Shown here: positions 1 to 5,472 of the stretch, in pieces
Numbering within the stretch: the stretch's first letter is position 1
Layout of the letters: each line of letters begins with the position of its first letter
Assembly: GCA_028709355.1 (NCBI GenBank)
Contig: JAQVXF010000069.1
Span: 1 to 6,460, forward strand
Length of the DNA stretch: 6,460 bases
Reading direction: 5' to 3'
Source of the DNA: Syntrophomonas sp.
GTDB taxonomy: Bacteria; Bacillota; Syntrophomonadia; Syntrophomonadales; Syntrophomonadaceae
Notes under the pieces: generated by a model
Database searches by the model: none
The model's input: only the letters and a program-made list of their open reading frames with translations
Told to the model about the DNA's origin: nothing
Program-made: the position numbers and the translations under genes

Positions 1-38
1 CCGAAAGGTATCTAACCAAGCTTCAAGAAACGGCATCC

Positions 39-75
39 AACTCCGGGAAACATCTGTTGCCGGAGTTTATTTTTA
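39..75 (+). terminator. Intrinsic terminator of an upstream transcript
   Basis: Perfect 8-bp inverted repeat AACTCCGG (39-46) / CCGGAGTT (60-67). The loop can form a small inner AAC/GTT stem, and a T-rich tract (TTTATTTTTA, 66-75) follows. This is the usual form of a Rho-independent terminator on the + strand. It probably ends whatever gene lies to the left; a reading frame closes at a TAA at 13-15, but too little is visible to identify that gene. No T-box consensus was seen in the bases before it, so I do not read it as a hom attenuator, although the leader would start outside the window. Confidence 0.7.
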
Positions 76-132
76 TGGAATTATCCCCAAATGGATAGTA
101 AAGTGACTACCTCGTCGGTTCAAGGGGCATCA

Positions 133-162
133 TTGCTCCCCGGGATTGGCAAGTGCTATAAT
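133..162 (+). promoter_or_regulatory. SigmaA-type extended -10 promoter for hom-lysC
   Basis: A perfect TATAAT (157-162) is preceded by TG one base upstream (TGCTATAAT, 154-162), an extended -10. A partial -35, TTGCTC (133-138), lies 18 bp upstream. Transcription would start near 169, just before the ribosome binding site AGGAGG (172-177), giving a leader of only about 15-18 bases before the ATG at 185. A short GGGG/CCCC inverted repeat (124-127 / 138-141) overlaps the -35 and could be an operator, which is speculative. Confidence 0.6.
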
Positions 163-184
163 GTCGGAATCAGGAGGTAATCAA

Positions 185-1471
185 ATGATTAGGATAGGCT
201 TATTAGGCTGTGGTACGGTAGGATCGGGGGTAGTCAAACTGCTGGAGCAAAACCGGACCGCCATTGAAGCCAAGACCGGTTCCAGCATAGTGATCGCCAG
301 AGTACTGGAACTGGACCGGCAGAAATGCCTGGGTTTGGGACTGGACGAGTCAATAATCACCAGCCAGATCGATACGATTTTGGATGATCCATGCATAGAC
401 ATCGTGGTGGAACTGATCGGGGGGATAGAGCCGGCCCGCAGTTACATAACCGCCGCCATGAAACATGGCAAACATGTAGTAACCGCCAATAAGGATCTGA
501 TTGCTGAATATGGTGAGGAGTTGTTTGCAGCCGCAGCCGAGAACCGGGTGGATTTTTATTTCGAGGCCAGCGTGGGCGGGGGGATACCTATCGTGTATCC
601 CTTGAAGCAGTCCCTGGCCGGCAACCAGATCCAGGAAGTGATAGGGATATTGAATGGCACCACCAACTATATCCTTACCAAGATGAGTCAGGAAGGCCGG
701 GATTTTGATGAAGTCCTGCGGGAAGCCCAGCAGCTGGGTTATGCCGAATCTGATCCTGCCGCAGATGTGGGAGGCCTGGACGCCGCCCGCAAGATAGCCA
801 TCCTTTCTTCGATCGCGTTCAACAGCCGGGTGACCCTGGCCGACGTTTATGTGGAAGGTATCACCTCTATCAGCGCCAAGGATATCTTGTATGCCCGGGA
901 GTTGGGATTCGTTATCAAACTGCTGGCGATCGCCAAAGAGGTGAATGGCAGGATCCAGGCCCGAGTGCATCCGGCCTTTGTGCCCATGAGTCATCCCCTG
1001 GCTAATGTCAACGGGGTCTTCAACGCTGTATTTGTGCGTGGTAATGCGGTCGGGGATATCATGCACTATGGCCGGGGAGCCGGGCAGATGCCCACTGCCA
1101 GTGCGGTGGTAGGTGATATCATCGAGATCGGCCGCAACATGGCTTTCCAAATCAATACCAGGATCGGCTGTACTTGTTTCGAAGAAAAAGAGATGATTCC
1201 AATTGATGATTTGTCGGCTCAATACTATGTACGTATGAACGTGACTGATCGTCCCGGAGTGCTGGCGGGCATCGCTGGTGTCTTTGGCGCCAATGATGTC
1301 AGCATCGCCTCCGTGGTCCAGAAGACCAGCAGCGCTGATAAGGCGGAGTTGATCCTGATCACCCATACTGTCAAAGAGAAACACTTACAGGAGTCACTGC
1401 GGATACTTAAAGGAATGGACATAGTATCAGAAATCAACAACGTGATCAGGCTCGAGGGCATCGAAGAATAG
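185..1471 (+). CDS. hom: Homoserine dehydrogenase with C-terminal ACT domain
   Basis: This enzyme reduces aspartate semialdehyde to homoserine with NAD(P)H, the branch point toward threonine and methionine, in the cytoplasm. The product is 428 residues, normal for the ACT-containing form. An N-terminal Rossmann fold shows GLLGCGTVGSGV (5-16) and TANKDLIAEYG (100-110). The catalytic domain has ILNGTTNYIL (155-164). Residues E188, D194, D199 and K203 have the same spacing as E208, D214, D219 and K223 of the yeast enzyme, the last two being the catalytic pair. An ACT domain from about 348 to 425 (VTDRPGVLAGIAGVFG) implies amino-acid feedback control, probably by threonine. The ATG at 185 was chosen because AGGAGG (172-177) lies 7 bases upstream; an upstream in-frame TTG at 146 lies within the promoter and has no ribosome binding site. 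lysC follows after 15 bases, so the two are almost certainly co-transcribed. Confidence 0.97.
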   Translation: MIRIGLLGCGTVGSGVVKLLEQNRTAIEAKTGSSIVIARVLELDRQKCLGLGLDESIITSQIDTILDDPCIDIVVELIGGIEPARSYITAAMKHGKHVVTANKDLIAEYGEELFAAAAENRVDFYFEASVGGGIPIVYPLKQSLAGNQIQEVIGILNGTTNYILTKMSQEGRDFDEVLREAQQLGYAESDPAADVGGLDAARKIAILSSIAFNSRVTLADVYVEGITSISAKDILYARELGFVIKLLAIAKEVNGRIQARVHPAFVPMSHPLANVNGVFNAVFVRGNAVGDIMHYGRGAGQMPTASAVVGDIIEIGRNMAFQINTRIGCTCFEEKEMIPIDDLSAQYYVRMNVTDRPGVLAGIAGVFGANDVSIASVVQKTSSADKAELILITHTVKEKHLQESLRILKGMDIVSEINNVIRLEGIEE

Positions 1472-1486
1472 AAGGAGTGAACAACA

Positions 1487-2707
1487 GTGTCTCTATGGGT
1501 GACCAAGTTCGGTGGCAGCTCGGTGGCGTCGCTGGACCGGATCGACAATGTGGCCGAGCGAATCGCCGAGCTCAGAAGCCAGGGCAATGACATAGTAGTG
1601 GTAGTATCGGCTATGGGTGATACCACCGACGAACTGCTGGAACTGGCCTGGAATATTGATAGGAACCTTTCCCCCCGGGAAGTGGATATGTTGCTGGCTA
1701 CCGGGGAGCAGCAGTCGGCTGCCCTGCTGGCCATGACCCTGGCCAACAAGCAATGCCCAGCGGTCTCCCTGACTGGTTGGCAGGCCGGCATTCAATCGGA
1801 CAGCCAACACGGCAAAGCCCGGATCATGAAATTGGATACCAGCCGCATTCAGAAAGAGATCGAGCAGAATAAGGTGGTCATCATAGCCGGCTTCCAAGGA
1901 ATTTCGCCGGAAGGTGAGATAACCACCCTTGGCAGGGGTGGGTCGGATACAACCGCGGTGGCTTTGGCCGCCAGTCTCAAAGCCGATCATTGTATAATAT
2001 TCACAGACGTTGACGGGGTATATACAGCCGATCCTCGTATCGTCGAGGATGCCTGCAAGCTATCGGTGATATCCTATGATGAAATGTTGGAGATGGCCAG
2101 CTTGGGAGCAGTGGTCCTGCAACCGCGGGCGGCTGAGTTTGCCATGTTGTATCATGTGGATGTGGAAGTCAGAAATAGTTTTAACGATCATCCCGGTACT
2201 TTGATTACGGAGGTTGCAAAGATGGAGAATCAAAGAGTTGTAAGCGGAGTCGCTCATGATACCAATGTAGCCCGAATAGCTCTATTCGACGTACCCGATC
2301 ATCCTGGGGTCGCCAGCATAATCTTCAAGCTCCTGGCTGACCATCGCATCAACGTGGATATGGTCATACAGAGCGCCATGCGGGATGACCGCAATGACAT
2401 CGCTTTCACCATCGACCGGGATGAATTCAACAAAGCCCGGCATGTGGTTAACGAGATCGTGGTTAAGATCGGGGCTTCGGGAATGTCCTACAGCATCGAG
2501 GTGGCCAAGGTTTCCATCGTGGGCGCAGGCATGCAGAGCAACCTGGGAGTGGCTGCCCGAATGTTCGATGCTCTGGCCCGCAAGGACATCAATATCCACA
2601 TGATAAGCACCTCGGAGATCAAGATTTCCTGTATTATCGATGAAGATCGCCTCGAAGACGCCGTAAAGGCTCTGCACAGCGCGTTTCACCTGGAGCAGGC
2701 GGAATAA
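1487..2707 (+). CDS. lysC: Aspartate kinase with tandem ACT domains (alpha subunit)
   Basis: This enzyme phosphorylates aspartate, the first step to lysine, threonine, methionine and, in many Firmicutes, diaminopimelate for the cell wall. The 406-residue length is typical of the monofunctional enzyme. The kinase domain (about 1-245) carries the substrate motif KFGGSS (7-12), TGEQQS (72-77), the nucleotide-site motif GRGGSDTTA (149-157) and FTDVDGVYTADPR (172-184). Two ACT domains follow, about 263-335 (DVPDHPGVASIIFKLL) and 343-405 (VSIVGAGMQSNLGVAARMF); these normally bind lysine and/or threonine as allosteric inhibitors. Which one applies cannot be told from sequence alone. The start is GTG at 1487, nine bases after AGGAG (1473-1477), a binding site that sits directly after the hom stop. 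The gene is translationally close to hom and also holds an internal start for a beta subunit. Confidence 0.97.
   Translation: MSLWVTKFGGSSVASLDRIDNVAERIAELRSQGNDIVVVVSAMGDTTDELLELAWNIDRNLSPREVDMLLATGEQQSAALLAMTLANKQCPAVSLTGWQAGIQSDSQHGKARIMKLDTSRIQKEIEQNKVVIIAGFQGISPEGEITTLGRGGSDTTAVALAASLKADHCIIFTDVDGVYTADPRIVEDACKLSVISYDEMLEMASLGAVVLQPRAAEFAMLYHVDVEVRNSFNDHPGTLITEVAKMENQRVVSGVAHDTNVARIALFDVPDHPGVASIIFKLLADHRINVDMVIQSAMRDDRNDIAFTIDRDEFNKARHVVNEIVVKIGASGMSYSIEVAKVSIVGAGMQSNLGVAARMFDALARKDINIHMISTSEIKISCIIDEDRLEDAVKALHSAFHLEQAE
2222..2707 (+). CDS. lysC: Internal in-frame product: aspartate kinase beta (regulatory) subunit
   Basis: Inside lysC, a clean Shine-Dalgarno GGAGG (2209-2213) lies 8 bases before an in-frame ATG at 2222, codon 246 of the full protein. 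Initiation there would give a 161-residue protein starting MENQRVVSGVAHD and consisting only of the two ACT domains. Established precedent: Bacillus subtilis aspartokinase II and the Corynebacterium glutamicum enzyme are alpha2beta2 complexes whose beta subunit comes from an internal start at this same boundary and is about this long. The start falls exactly at the kinase/ACT junction. Expression here is inferred, since the binding site could also arise from codon choice (encoding TEV). Confidence 0.7.
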   Translation: MENQRVVSGVAHDTNVARIALFDVPDHPGVASIIFKLLADHRINVDMVIQSAMRDDRNDIAFTIDRDEFNKARHVVNEIVVKIGASGMSYSIEVAKVSIVGAGMQSNLGVAARMFDALARKDINIHMISTSEIKISCIIDEDRLEDAVKALHSAFHLEQAE

Positions 2708-2722
2708 GTTAGGATTTGGTCA

Positions 2723-2738
2723 GAACAGCGAACTGTTC
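2723..2738 (+). repeat. Small hairpin between lysC and the stress-protein gene
   Basis: Perfect 6-bp inverted repeat GAACAG (2723-2728) / CTGTTC (2733-2738) with a CGAA loop, 15 bases after the lysC stop. No T tract follows, so it is not a convincing terminator. It may protect or process the mRNA, or act as a protein site, but it is also short enough to be chance. The rest of the 73-base gap holds the ribosome binding site of the next gene and no clear promoter, so read-through from lysC is plausible. Confidence 0.35.
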
Positions 2739-2780
2739 GGGCAGCAGGGACAACTTAAATGTACTGGGAGGGGATAGGAT

Positions 2781-3221
2781 ATGATCAAGAAGATTTTGGT
2801 GGCCTTGGACAATTCCAAGATGGCGGACCAGGTGATAGCCCAGGCGGTGGACCTGGCCCGGGTGTACAAGGCTCAATTGTTTGCGGTGTCGGTAATCAAT
2901 TATTCGGTCCTCAGTGACATAGACAACGTAGCCGATGCTCCTACCCCGTTGATGACCGAAGTCATCTATGCCTGGACCGGGTCCCTCCAGGAAGTCCTGG
3001 ACAAGTGCCGGGACCTGGCCCGGGAGAATAGGGTGGAGTGTTTTCAGGAGATGCTGAGCGGCAACCCCGCCCAGGAAATCATCAAGTATGCCGATGCCAA
3101 CCATATCGATCTCATCGTGATGGGACATATAGGCCGAACCGCTGCCACCGGTTTCTTGATGGGCAGTGTGTCCCAAAAGGTAGCTTCCCACAGCAAAAAG
3201 TCAGTGATGATCATTAAGTAG
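2781..3221 (+). CDS. Universal stress protein, UspA family, ATP-binding type
   Basis: A 146-residue single-domain cytoplasmic protein of normal Usp length. It opens with the family's first strand (MIKKILVALDNS, D10) and has IDLIVMGHIG at 109-118. The nucleotide motif G-2x-G-9x-G-S is complete (G115, G118, G128, S129). That pattern marks the ATP-binding subgroup exemplified by MJ0577 rather than the non-binding UspA type. The C-terminal strand KSVMIIK is the usual dimerisation edge. Usp proteins are dimers that tune stress survival or metabolism; the specific target is unknown. The start ATG has GGAGG (2767-2771) nine bases upstream. It lies 73 bases after lysC in the same direction with no obvious promoter or terminator between, so it may be the third gene of the hom operon. 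The link to amino-acid synthesis is inference. Confidence 0.93.
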   Translation: MIKKILVALDNSKMADQVIAQAVDLARVYKAQLFAVSVINYSVLSDIDNVADAPTPLMTEVIYAWTGSLQEVLDKCRDLARENRVECFQEMLSGNPAQEIIKYADANHIDLIVMGHIGRTAATGFLMGSVSQKVASHSKKSVMIIK

Positions 3222-3238
3222 AGTTGCTTTCGGTCAAT

Positions 3239-3357
3239 TGCCATCACTGGGTCAGAGGCCCGGGAAATAAATCATGGCAGTCTCCTGGGCACGCATAGCA
3301 GTTGGCTGTTTATTGTGCGATAGGCAACCGGTGGCAGTCGGCCGAAGCCCTCGGTTG
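3239..3357 (+). other. Structured intergenic stretch with several inverted repeats, no gene seen
   Basis: After the stress-protein stop there is no coding potential but several inverted repeats. TGCCAT (3239-3244) pairs with ATGGCA (3274-3279), enclosing CTGGG (3247-3251) / CCCGG (3259-3263). The competing GCCCGGG (3258-3264) pairs with CCTGGGC (3284-3290) through one G-U. CAACCG (3325-3330) pairs with CGGTTG (3352-3357), enclosing the palindrome TCGGCCGA (3338-3345). None is followed by a T tract, so no classical terminator is visible. It could be the 3' untranslated region of the usp transcript or a small RNA. I do not recognise a known riboswitch or RNA family. Confidence 0.3.
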
Positions 3358-3389
3358 AATGACGGATCTATCATCACCGGCTTACTTGC

Positions 3390-3418
3390 TTGACGAAAGA
3401 TCCATAGTGTTATAGAAT
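3390..3418 (+). promoter_or_regulatory. SigmaA promoter of the proline tRNA gene
   Basis: TTGACG (3390-3395, five of six -35 consensus bases) and TAGAAT (3413-3418, five of six -10 bases) are separated by exactly 17 bp. Transcription would start near 3425, about five bases before the mature tRNA. Such near-consensus promoters immediately upstream are typical of single tRNA genes. Confidence 0.75.
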
Positions 3419-3429
3419 ATTCTTTGCGT

Positions 3430-3507
3430 CGGGGTGTAGCTCAGTTTGGTATGAGCGCTACGTTGGGGACGTAGAGGCCGCTGGTTCAAGTCCAGTCACT
3501 CCGACCA
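3430..3507 (+). tRNA. tRNA-Pro, anticodon GGG, CCA encoded
   Basis: A full cloverleaf can be drawn. The acceptor stem is CGGGGTG (3430-3436) with CACTCCG (3497-3503), one G-U. The D arm is GCTC/GAGC (3439-3442 / 3453-3456) with GG in the loop. The anticodon stem is CTACG/CGTAG (3458-3462 / 3470-3474) around TTGGGGA, and the T arm is GCTGG/CCAGT around TTCAAGT. The anticodon at 3465-3467 is GGG, reading CCC and CCU proline codons, with G37 next to it. C1-G72 followed by discriminator A73 (3504) matches bacterial proline tRNA identity. The terminal CCA is encoded at 3505-3507. It is transcribed from its own promoter and ends at a terminator 20 bases on. Confidence 0.97.
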
Positions 3508-3525
3508 TGTTTCAGGAATCAGTCC

Positions 3526-3557
3526 GGGTCCGGTTTTTGCCGGACCTTCTTTTATTT
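3526..3557 (+). terminator. Intrinsic terminator of the tRNA-Pro transcript
   Basis: GGTCCGG (3527-3533) and CCGGACC (3540-3546) form a perfect 7-bp GC-rich stem with a TTTTTG loop, followed by TTCTTTTATTT (3547-3557). It lies 19 bases past the tRNA CCA. On the opposite strand the hairpin is not followed by a T tract, so it should not terminate the converging MBL transcript. The remaining stretch to 3732 shows no gene and no clear terminator for the minus-strand unit. Confidence 0.88.
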
Positions 3558-3732
3558 ATCAGCGAATGTGGCCAGAGTCCTGGTTTGCTGCCTGGCGATG
3601 CTGGATCCCGCGATCAAGACATTTTCCTGACCGTCTATAATAGTCAATGTGGAAATGAGCGCGATGCAGTGGCGTCATTGGGGCAGGCGGGATGATAACT
3701 GGCTATTGAGGCAAGAGCAGTGTCAGCGGTCT

Positions 3733-4632
3733 TTAGCGCCGGTAGAAAAACATCTTGCCGTTTTCCAGTTGGTATTCCAACTCGCCCTTGTCATGCAGGA
3801 AGGTGATAATGGCGCCCGTGGTGGAGAGGGAGTAATAGTATTCCTTGAAATCCAGCTGCAGTTCGGCCAGAATGCATATCTCTTCCAGCAACTCTTCGCG
3901 GGTGTGGGGCTGACCGAGCAGATCCCGGATCAGGTCCAGGTAATAGAGCAGGTTGTCCCGGTTGAGCCGGATTAGCTGCGATATTGCTGCCCGGGTATGT
4001 ACCTGGTCGGCGTGACCGAGGACAAAGTGATCATAGTCCAGTTCCTCGATGACAGCGTAGGTGGACAACTGGGCCTCGATGTCGTAGAGGAAGGGATAGG
4101 AGTACTTGGCGATTATATCTTCACTGAAGAGGGAGTCGCCCAGGAAACAGACCCGGTCGCGGGTGCCTATACCGATCTGACTGCGGGCATGGCCGGGCAG
4201 GCTGACTATTTCGAAACGCCCCTCGTTGATCCGGCAGGCTCCGGGGGACAGGACTTCGTCCACCACTAATTCCCGGTTTTTCAAAAAGTGGCGGGAAAGC
4301 TCCCGGGGAGGATGGGCGCCGTACAGATAAAGGGGGAACAAGAATCCGTTTTCCAGCACCAGCTTTTCATCCGCAGAGGCCAGGAAATAGCTGCCCGGAT
4401 AGTGTTCGTGAAAATGGGCATTGCCTCCGGCATGATCGATATGGTTGTGGGTGTTGGCTATATACTTGACACTGAGGCTATTAGCCTGCAAAACTGATGC
4501 AATTTTGCGACCTTGTTGGTTGCTGTCCCCGGTATCGATGAGCAGGGTGTACTTGTCTTTGAAAGCGAACACCCCAATATTGGTGGCAGCAGGAATATAA
4601 TGGGTATTACCGCTTATTTTGATTAATTCCAT
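3733..4632 (-). CDS. Metallo-beta-lactamase-fold hydrolase
   Basis: A 299-residue cytoplasmic protein with no signal peptide. The metal-binding set of the MBL superfamily is complete: HNHIDH (62-67, the HxHxDH motif), H148 in LPGHARSQIG, bridging D166 in FLGDSLF and H207 in VLGHAD. This predicts a binuclear, probably zinc, hydrolase. Family members cleave thioesters, lactones, phosphodiesters and other esters; the substrate cannot be inferred here. Residues 212-299 form a largely helical C-terminal extension ending in what looks like a small winged-helix-like segment (TTGAIITFLHDKGELEYQL), reminiscent of the extra C-terminal domain in LACTB2-type proteins. The ATG at 4632 was preferred because GGAGGAG (4636-4642) lies just upstream and the fold begins there. 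The frame stays open to 4785, but that extension overlaps the upstream gene and looks non-coding. It lies 79 bases downstream of the DUF2726 gene, probably in one transcript. Confidence 0.9.
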   Translation of the reverse strand: MELIKISGNTHYIPAATNIGVFAFKDKYTLLIDTGDSNQQGRKIASVLQANSLSVKYIANTHNHIDHAGGNAHFHEHYPGSYFLASADEKLVLENGFLFPLYLYGAHPPRELSRHFLKNRELVVDEVLSPGACRINEGRFEIVSLPGHARSQIGIGTRDRVCFLGDSLFSEDIIAKYSYPFLYDIEAQLSTYAVIEELDYDHFVLGHADQVHTRAAISQLIRLNRDNLLYYLDLIRDLLGQPHTREELLEEICILAELQLDFKEYYYSLSTTGAIITFLHDKGELEYQLENGKMFFYRR

Positions 4633-4643
4633 TCTCTCCTCCA

Positions 4644-4670
4644 GGCCAACGTGAGCGCGAGTGTCTGGCC
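4644..4670 (-). repeat. Short inverted repeat before the MBL ribosome binding site
   Basis: In the minus-strand transcript, GGCCA (4670-4666) can pair with TGGCC (4648-4644) across a 17-base loop, and its 3' arm ends two bases before the Shine-Dalgarno GGAGG (4642-4638). It may influence translation or mark a processing site in the 79-base gap between the two genes. The stem is only 5 bp, so chance is a real alternative. Confidence 0.2.
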
Positions 4671-4711
4671 AGCGACATAGAAGCTCGAAAATTTGCAGCA
4701 GCCGGTCCGGT

Positions 4712-5287
4712 TTACAGCGGGTTGTGGGGTCGTAGCGATTGACCCAAATCCAGACCGTTGGCTCGCAACTGGTGCAGCAGTTCATCCTGCCCGGGGGGAT
4801 TGTTCAGATCCAGGGTGACCAACTTATACCCGGCAGTCTTAATGGCGTCTTCTGTGAATTGGTCGCTGATCTGCTGGCGCTTGCTCCCCTCCGGGGCCCT
4901 AATGTTGACCACCAGGGCTGGGATTAAATTTTGCCGATCAAAGACTACCATATCCAGGCTGCGCTCTTTGATCCGATAGAGGTATTCCTGGCGGTTTTGG
5001 ATGCCGGTGGGGACCATCAGCAGGTCGGCCATCGGGACATGCGGAAATACCGTGTAGCTGCTGTCGTTCAGAAGGGCCTCGACCATCTTGAAGGCCATCA
5101 ATTCCCGATTGCTCATCAGGTATTCGTTCTTTTGGTAAGGCATCTGATCGGCGTTTATCCATTTTTCGCTGATATCGATGAAGTCGCCTCGGGGGGCCGG
5201 TTTGGTTTTGATGGGGTTCGTCTTCAAGTAGTCAAATAATATCTTCAACAAGATGATGATAACTACAAGGGTTATGAACTGGGGCAT
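4712..5287 (-). CDS. Membrane-anchored DUF2726-like protein, probable degenerate nuclease fold
   Basis: A 191-residue protein. Residues 4-20 form one hydrophobic helix (FITLVVIIILLKILFDY) with positive residues after it, so an N-terminal anchor with the rest cytoplasmic is likely. Residues about 57-160 resemble DUF2726, a restriction-endonuclease-like domain: LMSNRELMAFKMVEALL, then FPHVPMADLLM, then SLDMVVFD with D112, then the domain's last segment ending AGYKLVTLD. In the family as I recall it, the strand after the SLD segment reads roughly VIELDDSSH and carries acidic active-site residues. Here it reads VVNIRAPEG (126-134), so the acidic residues are replaced by N128 and R130, suggesting loss of catalysis or a binding role. 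The assignment is by motif recall and is moderate. The ATG at 5287 has GGAGG (5295-5299) seven bases upstream. It is the first gene of a two-gene minus-strand unit with the MBL hydrolase. Confidence 0.75.
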   Translation of the reverse strand: MPQFITLVVIIILLKILFDYLKTNPIKTKPAPRGDFIDISEKWINADQMPYQKNEYLMSNRELMAFKMVEALLNDSSYTVFPHVPMADLLMVPTGIQNRQEYLYRIKERSLDMVVFDRQNLIPALVVNIRAPEGSKRQQISDQFTEDAIKTAGYKLVTLDLNNPPGQDELLHQLRANGLDLGQSLRPHNPL

Positions 5288-5340
5288 AGCTTGTCCTCCA
5301 TAGCCGAAGTCCTCTTTTACCTACTGTGACTTCTCTTTAT

Positions 5341-5369
5341 ATGATATACAAAATCGCAACAGCTTTCAC
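5341..5369 (-). promoter_or_regulatory. Candidate promoter for the DUF2726-MBL unit
   Basis: On the minus strand, GTGAAA (5369-5364) and TATCAT (5346-5341) are spaced by 17 bp in an AT-rich patch, with transcription toward the ATG at 5287. The -10 matches five of six consensus bases and the -35 four of six. An overlapping TATAAA (5341-5336) lacks a good -35. The match is weak, but some promoter must lie in this 185-base divergent gap. Confidence 0.35.
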
Positions 5370-5390
5370 GAAATAATGGAGCGGCAAGCC

Positions 5391-5419
5391 TTTATATAAG
5401 CATTCTTTCGTTGTAGAAT
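5391..5419 (+). promoter_or_regulatory. Candidate promoter for thrC
   Basis: TTTATA (5391-5396, four of six -35 bases) and TAGAAT (5414-5419, the same -10 hexamer as the tRNA promoter) are 17 bp apart. A start near 5426 would give a leader of about 47 bases. No terminator or T-box-like leader was seen before the thrC start codon. The two divergent promoters are about 22 bp apart, so a shared regulator is possible. Confidence 0.45.
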
Positions 5420-5472
5420 AGTTAAATATCCTGGCCACATAGCTGCGCCGGATGGAAGGAGGTCACTTGACA

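Noticed and set aside
1..145. T-box or lysine/threonine attenuator upstream of hom
   Set aside because: No T-box core sequence is visible and the promoter at 133-162 lies after the terminator hairpin, so the hairpin would not be in the hom leader.
146..184. Extended hom start at TTG 146, adding 13 residues
   Set aside because: The added codons overlap the -10 element and the ribosome binding site, and no binding site precedes 146. The ATG at 185 begins right at the Rossmann strand, as in the family.
350..1384. Long minus-strand open frame opposite hom
   Set aside because: It lies wholly antisense to a well-supported gene, its translation resembles no family I recognise, and open antisense frames are common at this base composition.
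2385..2603. Plus-strand out-of-frame open reading frame inside lysC
   Set aside because: It lies in the ACT-domain coding region in another frame, has no ribosome binding site, and the lysC frame has clear protein motifs.
1225..2689. Several minus-strand open frames opposite lysC and the hom end
   Set aside because: They are shadows of hom and lysC codons; their translations are low-complexity and serine- or histidine-rich, with no recognisable domain.
2709..3191. Minus-strand open frame opposite the stress-protein gene
   Set aside because: The plus-strand frame has the full UspA motif set and a strong ribosome binding site; the antisense frame has neither.
3636..3641. Perfect TATAAT on the + strand downstream of the tRNA terminator
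   Set aside because: No -35-like hexamer lies 16-18 bp upstream and no + strand gene follows, so it is probably chance.
3490..3732. tRNA-Pro as an attachment site for an integrated element
   Set aside because: I saw no second copy of the tRNA 3' end, no integrase and no mobile-element gene in the window.
3507..3975. Plus-strand open frames starting at the tRNA 3' end and at 3649
   Set aside because: The first starts with the last base of the tRNA CCA and runs through its terminator; the second is antisense to the MBL gene over most of its length. Neither has a good ribosome binding site.
4633..4785. 51-residue N-terminal extension of the MBL hydrolase
   Set aside because: It overlaps the end of the DUF2726 gene, contains no MBL-family sequence, and a strong ribosome binding site lies directly before the internal ATG at 4632.
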